From NCBI GenBank assembly GCA_964370645.1, contig CAYJJS010000001.1, positions 62,001 to 126,000 on the forward strand: a DNA stretch of 64,000 bases, given 5' to 3'. Every line of letters starts with the position of its first letter. The stretch's first letter is position 1. Origin of the DNA: CAMQRS01 sp964370645 (GTDB taxonomy: Bacteria; Bacillota_I; Bacilli_A; Erysipelotrichales; Erysipelotrichaceae). This document shows positions 1-8,730 of this stretch, in pieces. A program made the position numbers and the translations under genes. The notes under the pieces were generated by a model that was given only the letters and a program-made list of their open reading frames with translations, searched no databases and was not told where the DNA came from.

Positions 1-123
1 GATTGCATCTTCAAATCCAATTCTCTCAATAATTCCACTTGTCAACACTTCCTCTTGAGGCATTGTGTAAAGTTGAAATTTTAAAGAACTACTCCCTGCG
101 TTTACTGCAATAATTTTTGTCAT
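1..123 (-). CDS. ackA: Acetate kinase, N-terminal fragment cut by window edge
   Basis: The 41 visible codons, read from the ATG at 123, begin with MTKIIAVNAGSSSLKFQLY. This is the phosphate-binding N-terminal signature (N-x-G-S-S-S-x-K) of acetate kinase, which interconverts acetyl phosphate plus ADP with acetate plus ATP in overflow and fermentative metabolism. The gene follows ylxM by 6 bases in the same direction, so it may be co-transcribed with smc-ftsY-ylxM. In many Firmicutes ffh would follow ylxM instead. The rest of the gene lies outside the window. Propionate or butyrate kinases share the motif, but the close match favours acetate kinase. Confidence 0.88.
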   Translation of the reverse strand, partial: MTKIIAVNAGSSSLKFQLYTMPQEEVLTSGIIERIGFEDAI

Positions 124-129
124 TTTGTT

Positions 130-444
130 TTACTCACTTTCTATTAATTTATTCATAACTTCAATAACTTCTGCATCGTCTGATGTACTTAGTCTACTAT
201 ATAGTTTACTACGTTTATCAAATTTTTCAACCAATTCTAGCTTGCTTTCATAATCTTTTAACGATTTTATAACTCTTTTTATCAAATCTTGTACTGCACT
301 TCGTGTAATTTCATATTGTTCACTAATTTCAGATAAAGAATAATCTTCACGATAGTACAAATGTAAGACATCTCTTTGCTTTTGTGTTAATAAATTTTCA
401 TAAAAATCTAATAATTTATTAATCCACTCAAACTCATCATTCAT
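130..444 (-). CDS. ylxM: YlxM/UPF0122 putative DNA-binding protein
   Basis: This small helix-turn-helix protein of about 104 residues belongs to the YlxM family, which in other Firmicutes is linked to the signal recognition particle. The sequence shows the typical LTQKQRDVLHLYYREDYSLSE stretch, resembling sigma region 4, followed by a helix-turn-helix (EISEQYEITRSAVQDLIKR) and a basic, coiled C-terminus. I chose the ATG at 444 because a GAAGG ribosome site lies 8 bases upstream; the longer reading at 459 starts with GTG and lacks one. It overlaps the end of ftsY by 8 bases, so translation is probably coupled. The usual downstream partner ffh is absent here. Confidence 0.85.
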   Translation of the reverse strand: MNDEFEWINKLLDFYENLLTQKQRDVLHLYYREDYSLSEISEQYEITRSAVQDLIKRVIKSLKDYESKLELVEKFDKRSKLYSRLSTSDDAEVIEVMNKLIESE

Positions 445-1402
445 CTTGTAAACCTTCACTTAAACTATATAAGTAAGATTCAATATCGAATACTTTTAAA
501 TCTTCGATTTTCTCACCCAATCCAATATACTTAACTGGTAATTGCAACAAGTCATTAATCGCTATCACAATACCACCTTTTGCAGTTCCATCCAGTTTTG
601 TAAGTATGATTCCATTTACATCTGTAGACTCCATAAATACTTCTGCTTGTGAAATCCCATTTTGTCCCGTCGTTGCATCAAGCACTAAATACACTTGGTT
701 TGGTTGTCCACTGATTTCTTTATTAACAACACGGTGCATCTTTTGTAATTCACCCATTAGATTCACCTTATTTTGTAATCTTCCAGCCGTATCTGCAATC
801 ACTATATCTATATTGTGCTCTTTCGCATAACGACATCCATCTACTAATGCAGCACTTGGATCTCCATTCTCTCTCCCCTTTATGCAAGGAATTTGAAGAC
901 GGTCTGCCCAACGAGCAAGTTGATCGATTGCTCCAGCTCGAAATGTATCTGCAGCAATTACACAAACACTCTTATTTTGTTGTAGATAATGATTCGCCAA
1001 TTTAGCTGTAGAAGTCGTTTTACCACTTCCATTTACTCCAACCATTAAGATTATAGTCGGTCCATCTGGATTGTACTGTATACCTGGCTGGTTGTCTTCA
1101 TATAACTCTAGCATCACTTCTACCAAACAAGCATTAATTGCATCCATTGTTTTCAACTTTTGACTTACGGCTCTATTTTCAACCTCATCCACAATTTTTT
1201 GGGCTGTTTTAATACCTAAGTCTGCTTCTAATAAAACAATCATCAACGCTTCTAAAAACTCTTCATTGACACCGCTAAATCCAAGTGACAAACGACGTAA
1301 CTTATCTACAAAACTAGATTTTGTCTTACTTAAACCACTTAAATAAATATCATTATCTTTTTTTGATTTAAATGCATTTTTTAATTTCGAAAAAATACTC
1401 AT
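437..1402 (-). CDS. ftsY: Signal recognition particle receptor FtsY
   Basis: FtsY is the SRP receptor GTPase that docks ribosome-SRP complexes at the membrane for co-translational insertion. The protein has 321 residues. It has a short basic and charged N-terminal region, a helical N domain, and the NG GTPase domain with GVNGSGKTT at about 122-130 (G1), DTFRAGA, DTAGRLQNK at about 204 (G3) and TKLDGTAKGG (G4 and closing loop). The start at 1402 has a strong AGGAGG site 7 bases upstream that overlaps the end of smc. It lies one base after smc and overlaps ylxM, forming an smc-ftsY-ylxM unit. The acidic A domain found in enterobacterial FtsY is absent, as usual in Firmicutes. Confidence 0.96.
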   Translation of the reverse strand: MSIFSKLKNAFKSKKDNDIYLSGLSKTKSSFVDKLRRLSLGFSGVNEEFLEALMIVLLEADLGIKTAQKIVDEVENRAVSQKLKTMDAINACLVEVMLELYEDNQPGIQYNPDGPTIILMVGVNGSGKTTSTAKLANHYLQQNKSVCVIAADTFRAGAIDQLARWADRLQIPCIKGRENGDPSAALVDGCRYAKEHNIDIVIADTAGRLQNKVNLMGELQKMHRVVNKEISGQPNQVYLVLDATTGQNGISQAEVFMESTDVNGIILTKLDGTAKGGIVIAINDLLQLPVKYIGLGEKIEDLKVFDIESYLYSLSEGLQDE

Positions 1403-1403
1403 T

Positions 1404-4334
1404 TTATTGTTCCTCCTCATCTACATAAGACATTGCTTCTTGTAAATTTACCTTTAAAAATTTAGAAACTCCATTTTTTTGCATTGTCACACCATATAGT
1501 GCATCACAACGACTCATTGTACCTGGTCTATGTGTTACAATCAAAAATTGTGATTCTCCTTTGAAACGAGAAATATACTTCGCAAAACGCTCTACATTTG
1601 CTTGATCAAGCGCTGCTTCTACTTCATCAAACATACAAAGTGGAACACTTCGCACTTGTAATATTGCAAACAATACACACATTGCTAGCATAGATTTTTC
1701 TCCACCACTCAAAAGTTGCATAGATTTCACCGCTTTTCCTGGTGGTTGTGCATTGATTTCAATCCCACTATTCAATATATCATCTGGATTACTCAAATAA
1801 AGACGAGCCTTTCCACCACCAAATAAAGATTTAAATGTTTCATCTAATTGTTCATTGATTTTATCAAACATTTCTATGAACTGACGTTGCATAACATCAT
1901 CCATTTCATCAATGGCTTTTAATATTTTATTTTGCGCATCCATTAATTCTTCACGATTTTGAACTAGTGTTTCATATCGTTCTTTCACTTGTTCATATTC
2001 TTGAGGTGCATCTAGGTTCACATTTCCTAAACGAGCAATCTCACTACGAAGTTGTTGAACCAATGCCTTCGCTTGTACGAAATCAATTTCCTCTTTATAT
2101 GTACATGCATGTTCAAATGTCATTTCATAATCTCCACTTAAACGAGTCAGTAAATTATCCAAGTTTGTTTCTTTTTTTCCAATAGAAATTTCTTTCACTT
2201 TTTCCAACTCTAAAACAACATTCAAATCACGTCGTGTACTACTCATATACGCATCGCTATGTTCAATTTGATTCGCTAATTTCATACGAACTTCTCTTTT
2301 ACTTGACAAATTGATCTCGTAATCATCTCGCTTTGTATACAACTTAGAAAGTTGTACAACCAAATCATCTTGTTGCATTTCTTCTACAACTACATCATGT
2401 TGCTTGCTCAACTCATTATATTCATCTTGCAATTTATGAAACTTTGCAGCCTTCGCTTCTAATACTGGTTGTAGCTGTGCCATAGAAAGTTGCATATTCA
2501 TACGCAATTGACTTATCTTTTTAAATTCATTACGCTCATTAAACAACTTTTGTTCAAGACTTTGTAAGTCATGCAATTGTTCTTGCAATGATTTCACTAT
2601 CTTTTTCAATTCACGTTCTAGTGTTAAAGGAGAATATTGATCTTTTATCTTTCCTCCACTAATACTACCACCTTTGTGAACTACATCACCATCTAAAGTA
2701 ATAATTTTATATGCATAGTGGATTAATGAAGCTAAATAGTTTGCATTTTTCAAATTGTCACAAATAATCACATTCCCTAATAAAGAATCACGCAAAGTTT
2801 CAAATGATGCATCACAAGTTACAAAATCACTTGCACACCCTAAATACCCTTCACTATTTTCACAAATCACAAGACGTTGCATATCAATACTTCTTGTCTT
2901 TAGTACTTGTAATGGCAAAAATGTTGCACGTCCACTTTGGTTCTTCTTTAAATACTGAATCGCATTTCTAGCATCATCACTATGCTCACAAACAACATGA
3001 TACAAAGCAGCCCCAAGTGCATTTGAAATCGCAATTTCATAATCGTCTACAGGATGCAACAACTTGCTCACAACACCTTTAATCCCCTGTAAATTGGATT
3101 GAGCTGCCACAATTGATTTAACCCCTTGTTGATGATTAAATGGTGTCTTAATTAAATTTTTAAGAACTTCCTCACGATTTTGTAGTTGATGATAATACGA
3201 CTTCTTCTTAGTATGTGCTTCTTCGCATTTATTAACTAAATCCTCTAATTCTGCTTCACGATCCTTCAATAAAGAAAGTTCACTACGCATAGATTGGTTA
3301 CGTTTCTCTCTATCTTCAAATTCAAATTTCGCATCCGCTAACAAAGAGGATAATTCCTTCAACTTATCCTGTGCGCTTGCATGTTCCAACGCATACTTTC
3401 GTTTTTCATCCAACTCGACTTTACGAGCCTCTAAAGCAGATATTTGATTCACACTTTCAACATATTTCTTTTGTAATGCATCAACTTCACGATCTAATAA
3501 AGCTCTTTGTTGTTTTGCCTCAACATTTTTATTTTCTTCTACTTGCAAACTGGCCTGTGCAATTGTTCTTTGTGTTCCTAGTTCAAATAACTCATTTTTG
3601 ATTTCTTCCATCTCTTTTTGAATATTTTGTATTTCATCGACAATGACTGAAACTTCTACACTCTCTAATTGCTTCTTCTTTTCCATGTAAGACATTGCTT
3701 TTTTCGCTTGTCTTTTTAATGGTTCTACACGTGGTTCTAGCTCATGTATAATATCTTCTACACGGTCTAAATTCAGCTTTGTACGTTGTAATTTATGCAA
3801 GGATTCGTTCTTACGCTTCTTGTACTTTGCTACTCCAGCTGCTTCCTCAAATAAGGCTCTACGATCTTCTGGCTTTGAATCTGCAAAACTAGAAATATTA
3901 CCTTGAGAAATAACAGAAAGTGAATCACGACCCAGCCCGCTATCCATTACCAGATTTGAAATATCTTTTAGACGACATGGAGTTTTATTAATAAAGTATT
4001 CCCCTTCATTCGTAGTACGATGTAACTTACGCTTTATTTCTACCTCATCAAATTGTATATTAAAATTTCTTTTACGATTATCAAACACGAGTGTTACTTC
4101 AGCCACATTTACAGCATTACGAAATTGAGAACCTGAAAAAATAACATCACTCATATGCCCACTACGTAATGACTTCGCACTTTGTTCTCCAAGCACCCAA
4201 CGAATTGCATCATTAATATTACTTTTACCGCACCCATTTGGCCCCACAATCCCAATGATTGGATGTTCAAATTGAATCACTGTTTTATCTGCAAAAGATT
4301 TAAAACCTTGTATTTCTACTCTCTTTAAAAACAT
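1404..4334 (-). CDS. smc: Chromosome segregation ATPase SMC (compact form)
   Basis: SMC is the ATPase core of the bacterial condensin that organises and segregates chromosomes. The 976-residue protein has an N-terminal ATPase half with GPNGCGKS (31-38), a long coiled coil, a hinge around residues 410-530, a returning coiled coil, then the ABC signature LLSGGEKSM and Walker B CMFDEVEAALDQ. It starts at 4334, where GGAGGAG precedes the ATG. Typical bacterial SMC proteins are near 1,150-1,190 residues, so both coiled-coil arms are shortened while all catalytic motifs remain. It has its own extended -10 promoter downstream of the rseP terminator. ScpA and ScpB are not in the window. Confidence 0.95.
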   Translation of the reverse strand: MFLKRVEIQGFKSFADKTVIQFEHPIIGIVGPNGCGKSNINDAIRWVLGEQSAKSLRSGHMSDVIFSGSQFRNAVNVAEVTLVFDNRKRNFNIQFDEVEIKRKLHRTTNEGEYFINKTPCRLKDISNLVMDSGLGRDSLSVISQGNISSFADSKPEDRRALFEEAAGVAKYKKRKNESLHKLQRTKLNLDRVEDIIHELEPRVEPLKRQAKKAMSYMEKKKQLESVEVSVIVDEIQNIQKEMEEIKNELFELGTQRTIAQASLQVEENKNVEAKQQRALLDREVDALQKKYVESVNQISALEARKVELDEKRKYALEHASAQDKLKELSSLLADAKFEFEDREKRNQSMRSELSLLKDREAELEDLVNKCEEAHTKKKSYYHQLQNREEVLKNLIKTPFNHQQGVKSIVAAQSNLQGIKGVVSKLLHPVDDYEIAISNALGAALYHVVCEHSDDARNAIQYLKKNQSGRATFLPLQVLKTRSIDMQRLVICENSEGYLGCASDFVTCDASFETLRDSLLGNVIICDNLKNANYLASLIHYAYKIITLDGDVVHKGGSISGGKIKDQYSPLTLERELKKIVKSLQEQLHDLQSLEQKLFNERNEFKKISQLRMNMQLSMAQLQPVLEAKAAKFHKLQDEYNELSKQHDVVVEEMQQDDLVVQLSKLYTKRDDYEINLSSKREVRMKLANQIEHSDAYMSSTRRDLNVVLELEKVKEISIGKKETNLDNLLTRLSGDYEMTFEHACTYKEEIDFVQAKALVQQLRSEIARLGNVNLDAPQEYEQVKERYETLVQNREELMDAQNKILKAIDEMDDVMQRQFIEMFDKINEQLDETFKSLFGGGKARLYLSNPDDILNSGIEINAQPPGKAVKSMQLLSGGEKSMLAMCVLFAILQVRSVPLCMFDEVEAALDQANVERFAKYISRFKGESQFLIVTHRPGTMSRCDALYGVTMQKNGVSKFLKVNLQEAMSYVDEEEQ

Positions 4335-4361
4335 AAACTCCTCCAATTACATATTACCTCT

Positions 4362-4370
4362 ATTATATCA
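4362..4370 (-). promoter_or_regulatory. Extended -10 promoter of smc-ftsY-ylxM
   Basis: The minus strand reads TGATATAAT about 28 bases before the smc ATG, a perfect extended -10. No good -35 is present at 16-18 bases, which fits an extended -10 promoter. It lies just downstream of the rseP terminator. Confidence 0.6.
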
Positions 4371-4413
4371 CACTATAGTGCGTAGTTCATCCTTTTATAA
4401 ACAAGTACACAAC

Positions 4414-4438
4414 AAAAAAAGAATGACCTAAATCATCC
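4414..4438 (-). terminator. Rho-independent terminator after rseP
   Basis: In the minus-strand transcript a GGAUGA/UCAUUC stem with a six-base loop is followed by seven U residues, directly after the rseP stop. It separates the rpsB-to-rseP region from smc. Confidence 0.75.
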
Positions 4439-4444
4439 TTTTGC

Positions 4445-5506
4445 TTAAAATAATCTTAATACATCATTGAATGTTGCATACACCATCAATCCAATTAGTA
4501 AAAATACAGAAGCATACATAACTATATTCAATATTTTTTCAGGCATTGAACGTTTGAAAATACGCTCTAAAATTGTAATAATCGCTCTACCACCATCCAA
4601 TATAGGTAAAGGCAAAGCATTCATAACAGCTAAGTTAATAGACAATATTGCCAACAAACTAAAAAATGGTAATAGACCGGCTTGAAACGCATCACCCGCC
4701 ACATCGAAGATACCAATCGGTCCAGATAACTGACTTAAGTTTTCTCCCTGAACCAAAGTTGCTAACGTCTTAAATATAAGGGTTGCTGAATCAATTGTTT
4801 CTTGCGTCCCATAAGCAAATGCTTCATACCAAGCAATTTCTTTGTATTTATTCGTAATTGAAAAACCTAATAATCGTGCATTACTCTCTTCATCTAAAAC
4901 TGCTTCAGCAACAACCTCTACTACTTCATCTTCACGTTGTACCTGATACGTATAAGATTGTGGATACAAATTGACTGCTTCACTAATCACACTTGGCTCA
5001 TCAATAATAAACACTCGTCCATCTTCACCACGCATTTCAAGAAGGATATCCCCTGCTTCAAAACCTGCTTCTTGTGCGATTGAATTTTCTTGTACTGAGC
5101 TTAATTGTGCACCAGATGCATCCACTACAACACCTTGATACATTGTAATTCCAACAAACACTATCCACGCCAATAAAACATTCATAAAGATTCCTGCCAG
5201 CATGATAATAATACGCTTATACCAAGCAATCCCATTAATCGTACGTGAGAAAGGTACCTGTGCATCTTTCTTAGTATCATCCGCTTCTCCAGCCATGGAT
5301 ACAAATCCACCTAAAGGCAACAAACGTAAGGAATACTGTGTCTCTTTCCCTTGTTTTTTCCATATCACTGGACCCATTCCAATCGCAAACTCACCACAAT
5401 AAACTCCAAATTTCTTTGCGGTTAAAAAATGACCTAACTCATGAATAAACACAAGTACACCTAAAAGTAATGCAAACCCAATTGCACTCAACAATAAATC
5501 TATCAT
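4445..5506 (-). CDS. rseP: Site-2 zinc protease RseP/RasP
   Basis: This membrane-embedded zinc metalloprotease (M50) cleaves transmembrane segments of anti-sigma factors and remnant signal peptides. The 353-residue protein has HELGH at residues 22-26 in its first membrane helix, a central PDZ domain (about 120-210), and a distal LNALPLPILDGG motif near residue 300 that supplies the third zinc ligand. Hydrophobic segments at the C-terminus complete the fold. It starts 3 bases after dxr in the order uppS-cdsA-dxr-rseP, which is conserved in Firmicutes. The anti-sigma factor encoded at 43.3 kb is a possible client, but that is only inference. Confidence 0.93.
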   Translation of the reverse strand: MIDLLLSAIGFALLLGVLVFIHELGHFLTAKKFGVYCGEFAIGMGPVIWKKQGKETQYSLRLLPLGGFVSMAGEADDTKKDAQVPFSRTINGIAWYKRIIIMLAGIFMNVLLAWIVFVGITMYQGVVVDASGAQLSSVQENSIAQEAGFEAGDILLEMRGEDGRVFIIDEPSVISEAVNLYPQSYTYQVQREDEVVEVVAEAVLDEESNARLLGFSITNKYKEIAWYEAFAYGTQETIDSATLIFKTLATLVQGENLSQLSGPIGIFDVAGDAFQAGLLPFFSLLAILSINLAVMNALPLPILDGGRAIITILERIFKRSMPEKILNIVMYASVFLLIGLMVYATFNDVLRLF

Positions 5507-5509
5507 GTA

Positions 5510-6661
5510 TTATCTCTCCTCACCAATTAACATATATACATAATCTCTAGTCTTACGATCACTTTCATATAAGTCTTCATAACTAGGATTTTGTATAAAT
5601 GTAATATCATCCACACACTTTCTTATAATCTCTTCGATTTGTAGAAATGTTATTTTCTCTTTTAAAAACAACTGCACGCATACTTCGTCTGCTGCATTTA
5701 AAACAGCACCTGAATTTCCTTTTTTCTCTCCTACTTCATAAGCGAGTTGCAATAAAGGAAACCTTTCAAAACTGACTTCTTGAAAATGTAAAGAAGCAAC
5801 TTTTGTTAAATCTAACACATCCTCACTTTGTAGTGGCATACGAGTTGGATAAGTCAAAGCATATTGAATTGCTATGCGCATATCTGCACTACCTAATTGA
5901 GCCATAAAAGAATGATCTACATAATGAATTAAAGAATGCACAATACTCTCTTTATGCATAACTACATCAATCTGAGAATATGGAATATCAAACAAATAAT
6001 GTGCCTCAATAACTTCAAAACCTTTATTCATCATTGTCGCAGAATCAATTGTAATGCGATTCCCCATACTCCAATTAGGATGATTCAAAGCTTCTTGTAC
6101 ACTTACACCATGTAATTGTTCACGTGTGTAATCACGAAAACTTCCACCACTCGCACTGACAATTAATTTATGAATATCTTCTTTTCGATTACCTTGTAGC
6201 GCTTGAAACAAAGCAGAATGCTCTGAATCAATCGGGTATATAATCGCATTGTGTTTTTTTAACGCCGCTTTTACTAGCTCACCACCTACTACTAAGCTTT
6301 CCTTATTGGCCAGAGCCAATTTTTTATTTAAAGCAATTGTCTTCAAGGTTGGAGCTAACCCAGCAAAACCTACAAGTGCATTAATTACAATATCCGCTTC
6401 TACATCTAAAATATCAAGCAATCCCTGCTCTCCATAATAAAATCGAATTGTAGGATATAAACATTGTAACTCTAAACAATCGCTTTTACGTTGTACACAA
6501 ACATGATTGATCTTTAAAATTTGTAAAATTTCTTTTAACTTAACAATATTTTTTCCACAACTAATTGCAACAATTTGAAATTCTTGCGGATGTTGCAAAA
6601 CGACATCAATACTTTGAGTACCAATACTTCCACTCGCACCCAACAATATAATCTTTTTCAT
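5510..6661 (-). CDS. dxr: 1-deoxy-D-xylulose 5-phosphate reductoisomerase
   Basis: Dxr converts DXP to 2-C-methyl-D-erythritol 4-phosphate with NADPH, the first committed step of the MEP isoprenoid pathway. The protein has 383 residues. The N-terminal Rossmann motif GASGSIGTQ is at residues 8-16, followed by the ALANKESLV stretch, the metal and substrate loop PIDSEHSALFQ, the SASGGSF loop and NHPNWSMG. Together with dxs (37.1 kb), ispA and uppS in this window it shows that the cell makes undecaprenyl diphosphate through the MEP route. It sits 9 bases after cdsA in the same operon. Confidence 0.95.
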   Translation of the reverse strand: MKKIILLGASGSIGTQSIDVVLQHPQEFQIVAISCGKNIVKLKEILQILKINHVCVQRKSDCLELQCLYPTIRFYYGEQGLLDILDVEADIVINALVGFAGLAPTLKTIALNKKLALANKESLVVGGELVKAALKKHNAIIYPIDSEHSALFQALQGNRKEDIHKLIVSASGGSFRDYTREQLHGVSVQEALNHPNWSMGNRITIDSATMMNKGFEVIEAHYLFDIPYSQIDVVMHKESIVHSLIHYVDHSFMAQLGSADMRIAIQYALTYPTRMPLQSEDVLDLTKVASLHFQEVSFERFPLLQLAYEVGEKKGNSGAVLNAADEVCVQLFLKEKITFLQIEEIIRKCVDDITFIQNPSYEDLYESDRKTRDYVYMLIGEER

Positions 6662-6670
6662 AGTAACCTC

Positions 6671-7456
6671 CTACAATACAATTAATAGCACACTATATAA
6701 ATACACTAAACTAAATACAAGAGAATCAATACGATCTAGAACACCACCATGCCCTGGAAATAATTTTGAAAAATCTTTAATTTTAAAATAACGTTTTATA
6801 GCTGAAAAAGCCAAGTCTCCAATTTGAGATACAATAGGTAAAGTAAGACATAAGAAGATTAATATATATACATCTGATATATTTTGATGAAACTGTATTC
6901 CACTTACAAAAGCAAATACCATAGTCCCTACAAAAGATACGACAACCCCACCAATTGCACCCTCTAGTGTTTTTTTCGGTGAAATTCGTTCAATTAATTT
7001 ATGCTTCCCTATCATTGATCCCACAATATACGCACCGGTATCGCACAAATACGTAGCAAACAAGGCCAACCATACATACAAAATATTCAAATGTGCAATC
7101 GATGTGAATGCACTAACAATTAGAAACATAAATAGAAATGTGAACCCATAGATAGCACTATCAACAAAATTAAAAATATCACTAAATATAGGAATAGCAA
7201 GTAAAATTAATACTAATACACTTAAAGAGGCAAAGACAAATGCAACATCTAAAGTAACAACAATGCTACAAAGCAACATATATAAAATCGAAACCACTTT
7301 CGGTATTCGTTTGTAATTTGGTGAAAACTGCAAAAGCTCTAAACCACCAAAAATAATAACTAGACCGATTAAAATATCAAGTAATACTCCACCTAATAAT
7401 AACGGTGGTAATACTATGGCCAAAATTAATATCACACTTATGATTCTCGTTTTCAT
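6671..7456 (-). CDS. cdsA: Phosphatidate cytidylyltransferase
   Basis: CdsA makes CDP-diacylglycerol from CTP and phosphatidate for phospholipid synthesis. The 261-residue integral membrane protein has about seven to eight hydrophobic segments. It carries SPKKTLEGAIGG and the C-terminal family signature FPGHGGVLDRIDS, which holds the catalytic aspartates. Its start overlaps the end of uppS by 4 bases (ATGA), so the two are translationally coupled. Confidence 0.93.
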   Translation of the reverse strand: MKTRIISVILILAIVLPPLLLGGVLLDILIGLVIIFGGLELLQFSPNYKRIPKVVSILYMLLCSIVVTLDVAFVFASLSVLVLILLAIPIFSDIFNFVDSAIYGFTFLFMFLIVSAFTSIAHLNILYVWLALFATYLCDTGAYIVGSMIGKHKLIERISPKKTLEGAIGGVVVSFVGTMVFAFVSGIQFHQNISDVYILIFLCLTLPIVSQIGDLAFSAIKRYFKIKDFSKLFPGHGGVLDRIDSLVFSLVYLYSVLLIVL

Positions 7457-8142
7457 TTTAGTCCCCCAAACCTTCTATCACGTGAAGCAAATATGTCCAT
7501 TGCTTCATGTAATTTCTCAACTGTAAAATCAGGCCAAGCATACTCAACAAATAAAAACTCTGCATATGCTAATTGCCATAATAAATAATTAGATAAACGC
7601 TGCTCTCCACTCGTACGAATTAATAAATCCACATCTGGCAAATGAGAAGTCATTAAATAAGATGAAAATAAATCCTCGTCTAAAGTAGATTGTTCACCAC
7701 ACTTGTATGCCTCTGCATACTTTTGTGCTGCCAACACAATTTCACGACGACTTCCATAATTTAAAGCAATAACTAATTCAAGTTTCTTACAATCTTTAGT
7801 ACGAAAAAGAGCATCTTGTATAACGGATTGCGTTTCTTGTGGGAATGCATCCAGTTCACCTATAAAGGAAACCTTTATATCATTCGCAATCAACTCTTTA
7901 ATATACTTTTTAAAAAACATTTTAGGTAATTTACACAAAAAATCAATTTCATCACTAGGTCGTTTCCAATTTTCTGTAGAAAACGCATATAAAGTTAAAG
8001 CTTTTATCCCCATCTTACTAGCTTCAATAGCGATATCACGTATTCTTTCAGCACCTACTTTATGTCCATAGGTACGCGGCATTCCTTTATGCTTTGCCCA
8101 TCGTCCATTACCATCCATAATGATTGCTATATGTTGTATCAT
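7453..8142 (-). CDS. uppS: Isoprenyl (undecaprenyl) diphosphate synthase
   Basis: UppS is a cis-prenyltransferase that extends farnesyl diphosphate to undecaprenyl diphosphate, the lipid carrier for peptidoglycan. The 229-residue protein begins MIQHIAIIMDGNGRWAKHKG with the catalytic Asp in IMDGNGRW. It retains YAFSTENWKRP and the C-terminal RTSGEQRLSN and FVEYAWPDF motifs that bind diphosphate and substrate. A TGGAGGG ribosome site precedes the start. A perfect palindrome lies between frr and this gene. Substrate for UppS would come from IspA, encoded at 39 kb. Confidence 0.94.
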   Translation of the reverse strand: MIQHIAIIMDGNGRWAKHKGMPRTYGHKVGAERIRDIAIEASKMGIKALTLYAFSTENWKRPSDEIDFLCKLPKMFFKKYIKELIANDIKVSFIGELDAFPQETQSVIQDALFRTKDCKKLELVIALNYGSRREIVLAAQKYAEAYKCGEQSTLDEDLFSSYLMTSHLPDVDLLIRTSGEQRLSNYLLWQLAYAEFLFVEYAWPDFTVEKLHEAMDIFASRDRRFGGLK

Positions 8143-8162
8143 AATTACCCTCCACGAATAAG

Positions 8163-8182
8163 AAACCCACCTAGGTGGGTTT
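8163..8182. repeat. 20-bp perfect palindrome between frr and uppS
   Basis: Arms of AAACCCACCT fold into a strong hairpin 2 bases after the frr stop. The tail on the minus transcript (CUUAUUC) is only moderately U-rich, so it looks like a leaky terminator or an RNA processing or stabilising hairpin rather than a full stop. Confidence 0.6.
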
Positions 8183-8183
8183 G

Positions 8184-8729
8184 TTAAATTGCCATAATTT
8201 CTTCTGTTTTTTCGCTAACCATTTTTTCAACTTTAGCAATATATGAATCCGTTAAAGTTTGCACTTCATCTTGTCCATCTTTTTTCATATCTTCGTTGAA
8301 TTCTTTATTCTTTTTAATTGCATCATTTGCATCTCTACGAACATTACGTACAGCAACTTTACCTTCTTCACCCATTTTTTGAGCATCTTTAGAAAATTCT
8401 CTTCTGCGCTCCTCTGTTAATGGTGGAATAGAAATACGTAATACATCCCCATCATTTTGAATTGGATACCCCAAATTCGCTTCATTTAAAGCTTTCTCGA
8501 TATCTTTGATAATACTTTTATCATAAGGCTTAATAACAAGTTGTCTACCCTCTACAACTGAAATAGAAGACATTTGATTAATCGGTGTTGGACTTCCATA
8601 ATAATCTGCTTCTACATGTTCTAACATATTTGGGTTTGCTCTTCCCGTACGAATACTATTTAAGTGTCTTTGTAAAGTTTCTAGTGCTTTATCCATTTTT
8701 TCACTAGCTTGTAATAAAATCATTTCCAT
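8184..8729 (-). CDS. frr: Ribosome recycling factor
   Basis: RRF splits post-termination ribosomes together with EF-G and frees tRNA and mRNA. The 181-residue protein has the full-length two-domain fold: SIRTGRANPNMLEHV, the beta domain with YYGSPTPINQMSSISV, and the C-terminal helix with TEERRREFSK and VRNVRRDAND. The ATG at 8729 is preceded by AAGGAG at 10 bases; a second ATG two codons later is possible. It starts one base after pyrH, an arrangement conserved across bacteria. Confidence 0.95.
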   Translation of the reverse strand: MEMILLQASEKMDKALETLQRHLNSIRTGRANPNMLEHVEADYYGSPTPINQMSSISVVEGRQLVIKPYDKSIIKDIEKALNEANLGYPIQNDGDVLRISIPPLTEERRREFSKDAQKMGEEGKVAVRNVRRDANDAIKKNKEFNEDMKKDGQDEVQTLTDSYIAKVEKMVSEKTEEIMAI

Positions 8730-8730
8730 A

